64,000 nt of DNA from Actinomyces slackii (GTDB lineage Bacteria > Actinomycetota > Actinomycetes > Actinomycetales > Actinomycetaceae): positions 1,736,001-1,800,000 of the forward strand of contig NZ_LR134363.1 of assembly GCF_900637295.1 (NCBI RefSeq). Direction: 5' to 3'. Under the pieces are notes generated by a model. That model did not search any database. It was not told the origin of the DNA and saw nothing but the letters and a program-made list of their open reading frames with translations. The position numbers were made by a program, and so were the translations under genes. Below are positions 34,002-41,736 of this stretch, piece after piece. Each line of letters opens with the position of its first letter. The stretch's first letter is position 1.

Positions 34002-35450
34002 ATGACCACGATCAACGACCTCCTGACCCTGACCTCGGACTGGCTCTTCTCCACCGTGCTCGTCTGGCTCCTCATCGGGGCGGGGGCGTACTTCACCATC
34101 AGAACCCACGGCCTCCAGCTGCGCCACGTCCATGCCATCCTCTCGGCGGTGCGCGGCTCGCGCGACGGCGCTCACGGCGGCATCACCTCCTTCCAGGCCT
34201 TCGCCGTGGGCCTGGCCTGCCGTGTGGGCACCGGCAACATCGTCGGCGTGGCCCTCGCCCTCATCCTGGGCGGACCAGGAGCGGTGCTGTGGATGTGGGT
34301 GGTGGCGGTTGTGGGGACGGCCACCGCCTTCTCCGAGTCCACCCTCGCCCAGGTCTTCAAGGTCCGTCGCGCCGACGGTACCTTCAGGGGCGGCCCCGCG
34401 CACTACATCGCCCGAGGGCTGGGCCTGCCGGCGCTCGGAGCCGTGTTCGCCATCGTGTTCATGATCGCCAACGGACTGGCCATGCCGATGGTCCAGGCCA
34501 ATGCGATCGCCGCGGCCCTCCAGGCCGCCCAGGGCATCGCGCCATGGGCGACGGCGCTGCTCGTCGTGGCGCTTGTCGCCCCGGTGCTCCTGGGAGGCCT
34601 GCGCACCATGGCCCGCGTCGCGGAGTACCTCGCCCCGATCATGGCCCTGGCCTACCTGTTGCTGGTGGCGGGCATCCTGATCCTCCACCCCGCAGCGGCG
34701 CTGCAGGCCCTGATCTCGATCTTTGAGGGCGCCTTCGGGCTGCGCCCCGGGCTCGCGGGCCTGGCCGGGGGACTGGTCGCGGCCCTGCTCAACGGCGTGC
34801 GCCGAGGCCTGTTCTCCAACGAGGCGGGCCTGGGCGGGGCGGCATGCGCCGCGGGCTCCGCCACGGTGACCCACCCGGTCAAGCAGGGCTTCATCCAGGC
34901 CTTCGGCGTCGTAGTCGACACCCTTCTCATCTGCACGGCCACGGCCCTGGCGATCCTTGTGGCCGGGCCCGCCGTCTTCCGGCCCGGCGTCACCGTGGCG
35001 GATGCCGCGGGCTCCCTGACCCAGGACGCCATCGCCTCCCTGGTGGGGGAGTGGAGCCGCTGGCCCATGGCCATGCTCATCGTCGTCCTGGCCTACACCA
35101 CGATCATCGGAGCCTTCTCCTACGCCCAGGTCTGCGTGGACTACCTGACCGATAAGCCCTGGGCGGCGCGAGGCCTGCAGGTCGCGGCGGTCGCCTGCGC
35201 CGGGGTGGGCGCCGTCCAGAAGCTGACCACCGTGTGGACCCTGGCCGATGTGCTGCTGGGCCTGGGCGCCATTCTCAACCTCGTCGCCCTGGTGCTGCTG
35301 AGCCGATGGGTCCTGGGCGCCTTGCGCGACTGGGAGGCTCAGCGGGGGCGGGCCAGTCAGTCCGCACCCGGGGACGAGCCGCTCTTCTACGCCGACTCAC
35401 CCCATCTGCCGGCCGAGCTGGAGGGTGATGCCTGGCCCCGGCGGTCATGA
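34002..35450 (+). CDS. AGCS-family symporter, copy 3 (divergent pocket)
   Basis: 482 residues, shortest of the four. The first signature is conserved (GGITSFQAFAVGLACRVGTGNIVGVA) but the second reads EAGLGGAACAAGSATVTHPVKQG: the usual TxPNAAATAT is changed to GGAACAAGSAT, so the conserved Pro-Asn pair is lost. The loop between the last helices is also shorter. Substrate specificity has probably changed, or transport is impaired. GGGAGC precedes the ATG at 34002. Likely in the same transcript as copies 1 and 2. Confidence 0.87.
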   Translation: MTTINDLLTLTSDWLFSTVLVWLLIGAGAYFTIRTHGLQLRHVHAILSAVRGSRDGAHGGITSFQAFAVGLACRVGTGNIVGVALALILGGPGAVLWMWVVAVVGTATAFSESTLAQVFKVRRADGTFRGGPAHYIARGLGLPALGAVFAIVFMIANGLAMPMVQANAIAAALQAAQGIAPWATALLVVALVAPVLLGGLRTMARVAEYLAPIMALAYLLLVAGILILHPAAALQALISIFEGAFGLRPGLAGLAGGLVAALLNGVRRGLFSNEAGLGGAACAAGSATVTHPVKQGFIQAFGVVVDTLLICTATALAILVAGPAVFRPGVTVADAAGSLTQDAIASLVGEWSRWPMAMLIVVLAYTTIIGAFSYAQVCVDYLTDKPWAARGLQVAAVACAGVGAVQKLTTVWTLADVLLGLGAILNLVALVLLSRWVLGALRDWEAQRGRASQSAPGDEPLFYADSPHLPAELEGDAWPRRS

Positions 35451-35617
35451 CCTGATCACCGATGTCACGTGTCTGAAACAGGGGGGAACTAGCCTCCCGT
35501 GGTCCCCATGCGCGCAGGCGCCCCGGCGGCCTCAGCGCGCCGGGCCATGCTCTGCGCATATCCCGACCACGATGGACGGCACTCCGTGGTGCCGCGCCCA
35601 CAGACTTCGGAGGCGCC

Positions 35618-37168
35618 ATGCTTCTCACATCTGTCCCCACAGGAATCCTGGAGGACGCCACCGCGATCCTGGAAACCGGTGCCGACCACCTCTACAGCCG
35701 TGGTCTGGCCTGGCTGCTGATCGCCATCGGGATCTACTTCACCATCGCCACCCGCGGTCTTCAGATCCGGCTCTTCGGGCAGATGGTCAAGGCCATCACG
35801 GCCTCGCGCGCGGGAGCCGAGGGCGGGATCTCCTCCTTCCAGGCCTTCGCCGTGGGCCTGGCCTCCCGCGTGGGCACCGGCAACATTATCGGCGTGGCCC
35901 TGGCCATCAAGCTGGGCGGGCCCGGTGCCGTGTTCTGGATGTGGGTGGTGGCCACCATCGGCATGGCCACCGGATTCATCGAGTCCACTCTGGCGCAGAT
36001 GTTCAAAGTCACCAGTCATGATGGGACCTTCCGCGGCGGACCCGCCTACTACATCCAGCGCGGACTGGGCTCCAGGGCCTGGGCCGTCGTCTTCGCCGTG
36101 ATCATCACCTTCGTCTTCGGCTTCGCCTACGAGGCCATCCAGGCCAACGCCATCGCGGGCACCCTGAAGGGGACCTTCAACATCAGCGAGTGGCACACGG
36201 CCGTGGCCCTGGTCCTCATCACCCTGCCGGTGGTCTTCAGGGGGATCCGCCGCGTCGCCAGGGTCACCGAGTGGATGGCCCCGCTCATGGCCCTGGTCTA
36301 CGTCATCCTGGCCATCACCGTCCTGCTGCTCAACCTGAGCGCGATCCCCGAGGCCTTCACCATGATCATCAAGGGCGCCTTCGGCCTGGACCAGGCTCTC
36401 TACGGGACCGCCGGCGGGTTCTTCGCCGCCGCGATCAACGGTATCAAGCGGGGCCTGTTCTCCAACGAGGCCGGTGAGGGCTCGGTGCCCAACGCGGCCG
36501 CCACGGCCACCGTGGCCCACCCCGTCCAGCAAGGCTTCATCCAGTCCTTCGGCGTCTTCGTCGACACGATCGTCGTGTGCACCTCCACCGCCCTCATCAT
36601 CCTGCTCTCAGGGTTCTACTCCCCGCAGCAGGCCGAGCGCATCGACCCCAACGTTCTGACCTCCCAGTCGATCTCCGAGGTCATGGGCGGATGGACCCAG
36701 ACCCTGATGGCGATCATCATCCTGGTCTTCGCCTACTCCTCCCTGCTGGGCAACTACACCTACGCCGAGGTCAACGTGGACTTCCTGTGCGGGGGCGCCA
36801 AGCGCTGGGCGCACATCATGCTGCGCAGCGTCATCCTCATCGCCGCCTTCATCGGCGCGGTGGCCAGCCTGGACTTCGTGTGGAACCTGGCCGACATCGG
36901 CATGGGCTTCATGGCCATCATCAACATCGTGGCCATCGCCCTGCTGGGCAAGTGGGCCCTGGGCGCCCTGCGGGACTGGGAGGTGCAGGACGCCGCCCTG
37001 CGCGCCGGCGAGATCAGCGAGATCCGCTTCATCGCCACGGATAACCCCCACCTGCCCGGCGCGCTGCCCGATGACATGTGGGCGGCCGACGGCGCGGCCC
37101 ACGCCGGGAGCGCCGCGCGGCGAGCCGCCCTGGAGGAGACTGCCGGGGGCTCGCCCGGGAACCCCTGA
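35618..37168 (+). CDS. Alanine/glycine:cation symporter (AGCS), copy 4
   Basis: 516 residues. Pocket segments GGISSFQAFAVGLASRVGTGNIIGVA and LFSNEAGEGSVPNAAATATVAHPVQQG are canonical. The C-terminal tail is longer (about 70 residues after the last helix, rich in Ala, Glu and Arg). It has its own 167-nt upstream region with a TAGCCT element at 35490-35495, so it may be transcribed separately. GGAGG lies 4 nt before the ATG. Confidence 0.9.
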   Translation: MLLTSVPTGILEDATAILETGADHLYSRGLAWLLIAIGIYFTIATRGLQIRLFGQMVKAITASRAGAEGGISSFQAFAVGLASRVGTGNIIGVALAIKLGGPGAVFWMWVVATIGMATGFIESTLAQMFKVTSHDGTFRGGPAYYIQRGLGSRAWAVVFAVIITFVFGFAYEAIQANAIAGTLKGTFNISEWHTAVALVLITLPVVFRGIRRVARVTEWMAPLMALVYVILAITVLLLNLSAIPEAFTMIIKGAFGLDQALYGTAGGFFAAAINGIKRGLFSNEAGEGSVPNAAATATVAHPVQQGFIQSFGVFVDTIVVCTSTALIILLSGFYSPQQAERIDPNVLTSQSISEVMGGWTQTLMAIIILVFAYSSLLGNYTYAEVNVDFLCGGAKRWAHIMLRSVILIAAFIGAVASLDFVWNLADIGMGFMAIINIVAIALLGKWALGALRDWEVQDAALRAGEISEIRFIATDNPHLPGALPDDMWAADGAAHAGSAARRAALEETAGGSPGNP

Positions 37169-37328
37169 GACCGAGCTCGGTCTGAGTCCAACAGCACGGG
37201 TCGGGCGCCACGGGGGATTCTCGACGGATCCTCTCCGGCGCTCGGCCCTGCTATGCGGGCGGTGGTGCCGCGGGCCGGCGCCTGAGGCGGGCCAGCCGGT
37301 CAACGGATGGGGCGATAGGCTGTCAGCC

Positions 37329-38144
37329 ATGAAGATCGCGCGCTTCTCCACGGGGCACGAGCCCCGTTACGGCATTGTCCAAGACGGTCCTGGGGGAGCC
37401 GCCACCAGCGGGGAGTCCGAGGGGCGCATCCTGGTCCTCAAGGGCGACCCGCTCCTGTCCGCGCCTGAGGCCACTGGCGAGGTGGTCGACCTGGCCGACA
37501 CCCGTCTCCTGTCCCCGGTGATCCCGCGCTCCAAGGTGGTGGGATTCGGTCGGACCTACCTGGAGCACGTACATGAGATGGGCGGTCAGGGAACCGAGGA
37601 CCCCGTTGTCTTCCTCAAGCCCAATACCGCCGTGATCGGCCCCGATGCCCCGATCGTCCTGCCCGCGTGGAGCGAGGAGGTTCACTACGAGGCCGAGCTG
37701 GCGGTGGTCATCAAGACCCTGGCCAAGGACGTTCCCGTGGAGCGCGCCCAGGAGGTCATCCTGGGCTACACGGTCGCCAACGACGTCTCTGCCCGCGACC
37801 GCCAGCGCGCCGAGCCCCAGTGGGTGCGCGCCAAGGCCTTCGACACCTCCTGCCCGCTGGGCCCCTGGATCGAGGTTCCCGAGCCCGGCGGTGACTTCAA
37901 CCCGGCCAGCGCCATGGTGCGCGCTCGCGTCGATGGCCGGGTGGTCCAGGAGGGCAGCACCCGGGACCTCAGGGTCTCCATCCCCGAGCTGGTCTCCCGC
38001 GCCTCGACGATCTTCACCCTGCTGCCCGGCGACGTCATCCTCACCGGCACCCCGGCCGGCGTCGGCGAGATCCGAGCCGGCCAGCGCGTGGAGGTGGAGG
38101 TCGAGGGCATCGGAGCCATGTCCAACCCGGTGCTGCGCCGCTGA
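37329..38144 (+). CDS. Fumarylacetoacetate hydrolase family protein
   Basis: 271 residues with the FAH fold. Metal ligands are the glutamates in HYEAELAVVI and the aspartate in TVANDVSARDRQ; the C-terminal GDVILTGTPAGVG is typical. Family members are C-C bond hydrolases, isomerases or decarboxylases of beta-dicarbonyl acids; the substrate here is unknown. A TAGGCT -10 (37316-37321) is 7 nt before the ATG. In M. tuberculosis its relative Rv2993c lies directly beside gltS (Rv2992c); here 5.4 kb of accessory genes lie between it and gltX. Confidence 0.88.
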   Translation: MKIARFSTGHEPRYGIVQDGPGGAATSGESEGRILVLKGDPLLSAPEATGEVVDLADTRLLSPVIPRSKVVGFGRTYLEHVHEMGGQGTEDPVVFLKPNTAVIGPDAPIVLPAWSEEVHYEAELAVVIKTLAKDVPVERAQEVILGYTVANDVSARDRQRAEPQWVRAKAFDTSCPLGPWIEVPEPGGDFNPASAMVRARVDGRVVQEGSTRDLRVSIPELVSRASTIFTLLPGDVILTGTPAGVGEIRAGQRVEVEVEGIGAMSNPVLRR

Positions 38145-38210
38145 GCCGCGCCGTCGCGGCGCGGCCGGGGCGGCGGGCGGGCCCGTCGGCGCCCCCGGGG
38201 ATCTGCGGGC

Positions 38211-39452
38211 TCAGGCGCTGTGCGCCCGCGCCGCCAGGACGGCCTCGGTGATACGGCGGGCCGCCTCGGTGACGATGCCACGACCGGTGGCCAGGTTGAG
38301 GCGGACGAAGCCCTCCCAGTGACGGCCGAAGGTCGTGCCCTCATTCATGGCCACGCCCGCCTCCTCAAGGAAGAACTGCGCGGTCTGTCGACGGCCCAGG
38401 CTCCGTGCATCCAGCCATGACAGATAGGTTCCCTGGGGCAGGGTCGCCTCGATCCCCGCGATCCCGGCCAGCGCCTCGCCCAGGGCGGCGGCATTGGCGC
38501 TGATGTAGGCGCGCACCTGGGCGTTCCACTCCCGGCCCTCCTCCAGCGCCGCAGTGGTGGCCAGCGCCCCCAGGATCGAGGCCTCATGGGACAGGACGGC
38601 GCCGCGGGCCTCGGCCTGCCACCGGCGCCGGGCGCCCCCGGAGGCGATGAGCTGGGCGCAGCCCAGGCCCGGGATGTTCCAGCCCTTGGAGGCGGCGGTG
38701 GCCGTGTAGGTGAGGTCGGGGTCCGAGGCCGGCCTGGAGGCGTAGGGGATGTGGCTCAGCCGGGGATCCAGGATGAGGGGGGCGTGAATCTCATCGGCGA
38801 AGACCGCCACTCCGTAGCGGGCCGAGAGCTCGGCGACCGCGTCCAGCTCCTCGGCGGACAGGACCCTGCCCACCGGGTTCCACGGGCTGCACAGCACGAG
38901 CAGGCCCGCGCGCTCGGCCATGGCCGCCTCGATCGCCTCCAGGTCTAGCTCCCAGTGCGGAGAGCCATCGGCATCGCGGCTCTCGATGGCGGGGACCTCC
39001 AGGCACTCGCGCCCATGGCGCCCCGGGATCTCCAGGAAGGGCATGTAGGCGGGGGTGGGCACGATGACTGGGGATCCGGCCGGGGTGTGGTGGGCGATGA
39101 TGACGCTCAGGGCGGAGAGCACATTGGGCAGGAGGCTGACATCGGCGGTGGGGACCTGCCAGCCGAAGGCCTGCTCCTGGTAGTCGGCCATGGCCTGGCG
39201 AGCCGTGCGCGCCACTTCCGGCGGCATGTAGCCGAGTCGTCCACCCGCTACCGCCCGCTCCAGGGCGGCGGTGACGGCCGGCGCCGTGCCCAGATCCATC
39301 TCCGCCACCCAGGCCTCGATGACATCGCCGGGATGCGCGCTCCACTTCATCGACCCCTGGGCGCGCATGGCCTCAGGGGTCAGCGCGTCCATGGCGGCGA
39401 CAAGCCCCGAGTCGGGGGAGGGCGAGGATGGATGGCCTGCGGGCTGAGTCAT
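38211..39452 (-). CDS. MalY/PatB-type PLP enzyme (probable cysteine-S-conjugate beta-lyase)
   Basis: 413 residues, fold-type I aminotransferase family. The PLP lysine is in TATAASKGWNIPG; other marks are the MKWSAHPGDVIEAWVAEMDL N-terminus of MalY/PatB, LCSPWNPVGRVLS with the substrate asparagine, and FADEIHAPLIL with the PLP aspartate. Members split C-S bonds of cystathionine and other cysteine conjugates to pyruvate, ammonia and a thiol. A TATCAT -10 (complement of 39460-39465) is 7 nt before the ATG, so leaderless. Divergent from the deacetylase gene over a 168-bp shared region. Confidence 0.88.
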   Translation of the reverse strand: MTQPAGHPSSPSPDSGLVAAMDALTPEAMRAQGSMKWSAHPGDVIEAWVAEMDLGTAPAVTAALERAVAGGRLGYMPPEVARTARQAMADYQEQAFGWQVPTADVSLLPNVLSALSVIIAHHTPAGSPVIVPTPAYMPFLEIPGRHGRECLEVPAIESRDADGSPHWELDLEAIEAAMAERAGLLVLCSPWNPVGRVLSAEELDAVAELSARYGVAVFADEIHAPLILDPRLSHIPYASRPASDPDLTYTATAASKGWNIPGLGCAQLIASGGARRRWQAEARGAVLSHEASILGALATTAALEEGREWNAQVRAYISANAAALGEALAGIAGIEATLPQGTYLSWLDARSLGRRQTAQFFLEEAGVAMNEGTTFGRHWEGFVRLNLATGRGIVTEAARRITEAVLAARAHSA

Positions 39453-39565
39453 GGACCGAATGATACCGGCGCCGTGACCAGCCTCACTGCCCCATGCGCA
39501 CTGCTCGGTGACGCTGCGTCAATGCGGAACCAGGATCTAGGGCAATCACCCGATGTCCACCGCCT

Positions 39566-39593
39566 CTGGCATGGGTACCGTCGATCATGCCAG
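39566..39593 (+). promoter_or_regulatory. Operator-like inverted repeat over the deacetylase promoter
   Basis: An exact 8-bp inverted repeat CTGGCATG (39566-39573) and CATGCCAG (39586-39593) with a 12-nt spacer. The spacer holds TACCGT (39576-39581), a good -10 for the deacetylase gene. A dimeric repressor bound here would block that promoter. The LuxR-type regulator at 41737 is an obvious candidate to bind it, but this is inference. Confidence 0.5.
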
Positions 39594-39620
39594 TCCTGTG
39601 ACAACGAAGGAGTGATTCTC

Positions 39621-40469
39621 ATGGCCGGCACCATCTGCCTCACCTTCCACTTCGATGCCGTCAGCCTCTACCCGGGCATGTTCGGGGTGACCTCCCCCTC
39701 CACCGCCTCCCGAGGCGAGTTCGGCGCGCGGGTCGGCGTGCCCCGCATCCTCAAGGTGCTCCGCCGTGAGGGCGTGCCCGCGACCTTCTTCACCCCCGGG
39801 CTGACTGTCGACACCTTCCCGGAGATCTGCAAGGAGATCCGTGGAGACGGGCACGAGTTCGCCCACCACGGCTACCGCCACGTCAGCCCGGTTCCCATGA
39901 CGGAGGCCGAGGAGCGCGAGGAGCTGCTCCGGGGCATCGACGCCATGGAGCGCCACCTCGACGGCTACCGACCCTACGGCTACTGCTCGCCGGCATCTGA
40001 TCTGTCCCCCAACTCGATCCGCCTGCTGCGCGAGGAGGGATTCGTCTACGACGCCACCATGTGCGCCGATGACTTCTCCCCGTACTGGTGCAGGGAGAAC
40101 GACGAGCTCGGCGTGGATGGCTCGATCCGCTTCGGCACCACCGTTCCCCTGGTCAGTCTCCCCTTCTCCTGGACCCTCGATGACTTCCCGCAGATGGAGT
40201 TCGTCTTGGGCGGCTCCCTGACGATCGAGGGACTCAACGATCCCAAGAAGTGCGAGGCCATGTGGCTGGCCGACATGGAGTTCATGGCGGAGGAGGTCGA
40301 GGACGGCGTCTTCGTCATGTGCTTCCACCCCCAGGTCATCGGGCGCGGCGCCCGTCTCCGCGTCGTGGAGAACATGATCCGCAAGGCGCGTGAGCTCGGC
40401 TTCGAGTTCTCCACCTGTCTCGACGCCGCGACGACCTGGAAGAGCAAGAACCCCTTCCCGGAGTCCTGA
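39621..40469 (+). CDS. Polysaccharide-deacetylase-fold (CE4, HpPgdA/PuuE-like) protein
   Basis: 282 residues, cytosolic (no signal peptide). It follows the pattern of the Helicobacter PgdA/PuuE branch: RGEFGARVGVPRIL, ATFFTPGLTVDTFPE, GHEFAHHGYRH with metal histidines His83 and His87, and the metal Asp12 in TFHFDA. Two catalytic positions differ from what I recall of the family: the base aspartate two residues before Asp12 is His10, and the motif-3 arginine of GYRSP is Cys122 (GYCSP). An amidohydrolase on a small substrate, or a changed chemistry, is possible. GAAGGAG precedes the ATG. Next gene starts 26 nt later. Confidence 0.8.
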   Translation: MAGTICLTFHFDAVSLYPGMFGVTSPSTASRGEFGARVGVPRILKVLRREGVPATFFTPGLTVDTFPEICKEIRGDGHEFAHHGYRHVSPVPMTEAEEREELLRGIDAMERHLDGYRPYGYCSPASDLSPNSIRLLREEGFVYDATMCADDFSPYWCRENDELGVDGSIRFGTTVPLVSLPFSWTLDDFPQMEFVLGGSLTIEGLNDPKKCEAMWLADMEFMAEEVEDGVFVMCFHPQVIGRGARLRVVENMIRKARELGFEFSTCLDAATTWKSKNPFPES

Positions 40470-40495
40470 GCCTGGCGGGCAGCGAGGAGTGAACC

Positions 40496-41629
40496 ATGGG
40501 CAGTGAGCACAGCGCCGCACCCGCGATGATGCCGGTCATCACGGTCGACAGCGCGGACCCCTACGAGCGGGGGAGGATGATCGGCGCCCGGGCCAAGACA
40601 TGGATCGACGGATCCCTGGAGCTCTACACCCGCGTCTTCGAGCACTACACGGGGCTGGAGTGGCCCCGCGTCGTCGAGCATGCCCAGGCGTTCCGCGCCG
40701 TGATCAGCGACTACTCACCAGCCATTCTCGCTGAGATCGATGGCATGGCTGATGGCGCAGGAGTGGGGCGGGGAGACATCCTCGCGCTCAACGTTCGGTC
40801 CGAGATCATGTTTGGCCTCAAGATCACACCGCCGGCCGAGTGCACCTCGTTCTTCGCCGCCGCGGAGGCGACAGCGGACGGCCATGTGCTCATGGGGCAG
40901 AACTGGGACTGGAAACCGGGGTGCTTGAGCACCACGATCCTTCTCGACGTCGATCAGGGGCCCGACGCCCCCGGGTACATGACGATCGTCGAGGCCGGCC
41001 TGCTGGCCAAGACCGGGTTCAACTCCGCGGGGGTCGGGCTGGCCACCAACACGCTCATCTCACCGTTCGACAAGGGTGAGCCAGGGATCCCGTACCACGT
41101 GCTGCTCCGTGCGGTGCTCAACTGCACCACCGTGGCTCAGGCCGAGGATCTCCTCGCAAGAGCCGCGTGCTCGGCGTCGGCCAACTACCTGCTGGCTGAT
41201 GCGGCGGGCAGCGCAGTGTCGGTGGAGACCTGGCCCGGGCAGCGGGGAGCTCTGGCTCGCGTCCACGCGGACCAGGGGACCATCGGCCACTCCAACTGCT
41301 TCGTGTGCGACGTCGGATTCGACGACGTCGGTGCTCAGGAGATCCCCGACGGGCCCGAGAGGGTCCGTCAGGTGTGCGACCTGCTGGCTGGGGCCAGAGG
41401 CAGGCTCAATGTGCGGACCCTCCACCAGATCTGCCAGAGTCATGGCGATCTGCATCCCAACAGCATCTGCCGGCATCCTGATGAGTCCCTGGAGCCGATC
41501 GCCCAGCTCATGACCGTGGCCTCGGTGATCTACGACCTGACGGACCGCATCGCGCATGTGTGCCTCGGCACCCCGTGCACAGCCGAGCGCAGGCCCTACC
41601 GGCCGCGCTTCGCCATGAGGGAGGCGTGA
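40496..41629 (+). CDS. C45-family acyltransferase/amidase (penicillin acyltransferase-like)
   Basis: 377 residues of the N-terminal-nucleophile superfamily. The presumed nucleophile is Cys116 in PPAECTSFFAA; members of the family cleave themselves before this cysteine, which would give chains of about 115 and 262 residues. Other family marks: the GRMIGARAKTWID start, GRGDILALNVRSE before the nucleophile, and the substrate-region GQNWDWKPG and TKTGFNSAGVGLATN-like segment (LLAKTGFNSAGVGL). Such enzymes hydrolyse or transfer acyl groups on amides. GAGGAG precedes the ATG. Likely one operon with the deacetylase-like gene. Confidence 0.83.
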   Translation: MGSEHSAAPAMMPVITVDSADPYERGRMIGARAKTWIDGSLELYTRVFEHYTGLEWPRVVEHAQAFRAVISDYSPAILAEIDGMADGAGVGRGDILALNVRSEIMFGLKITPPAECTSFFAAAEATADGHVLMGQNWDWKPGCLSTTILLDVDQGPDAPGYMTIVEAGLLAKTGFNSAGVGLATNTLISPFDKGEPGIPYHVLLRAVLNCTTVAQAEDLLARAACSASANYLLADAAGSAVSVETWPGQRGALARVHADQGTIGHSNCFVCDVGFDDVGAQEIPDGPERVRQVCDLLAGARGRLNVRTLHQICQSHGDLHPNSICRHPDESLEPIAQLMTVASVIYDLTDRIAHVCLGTPCTAERRPYRPRFAMREA

Positions 41630-41736
41630 TCCCCGGACTCATTGACCCCTGAGGCGCATCGGTAGCATGATCATCGGTGCGGCGGAGGGCGGTGCGGCCC
41701 AGGGATTGCCCTCCCGGGCGAGGAGGATGCGCGGCC

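Noticed and set aside
35451-35617. Riboswitch before symporter copy 4 (a glycine riboswitch would fit AGCS genes)
   Set aside because: I could not find the paired glycine-aptamer core or another known aptamer; only a short stem near the TAGCCT element is visible.
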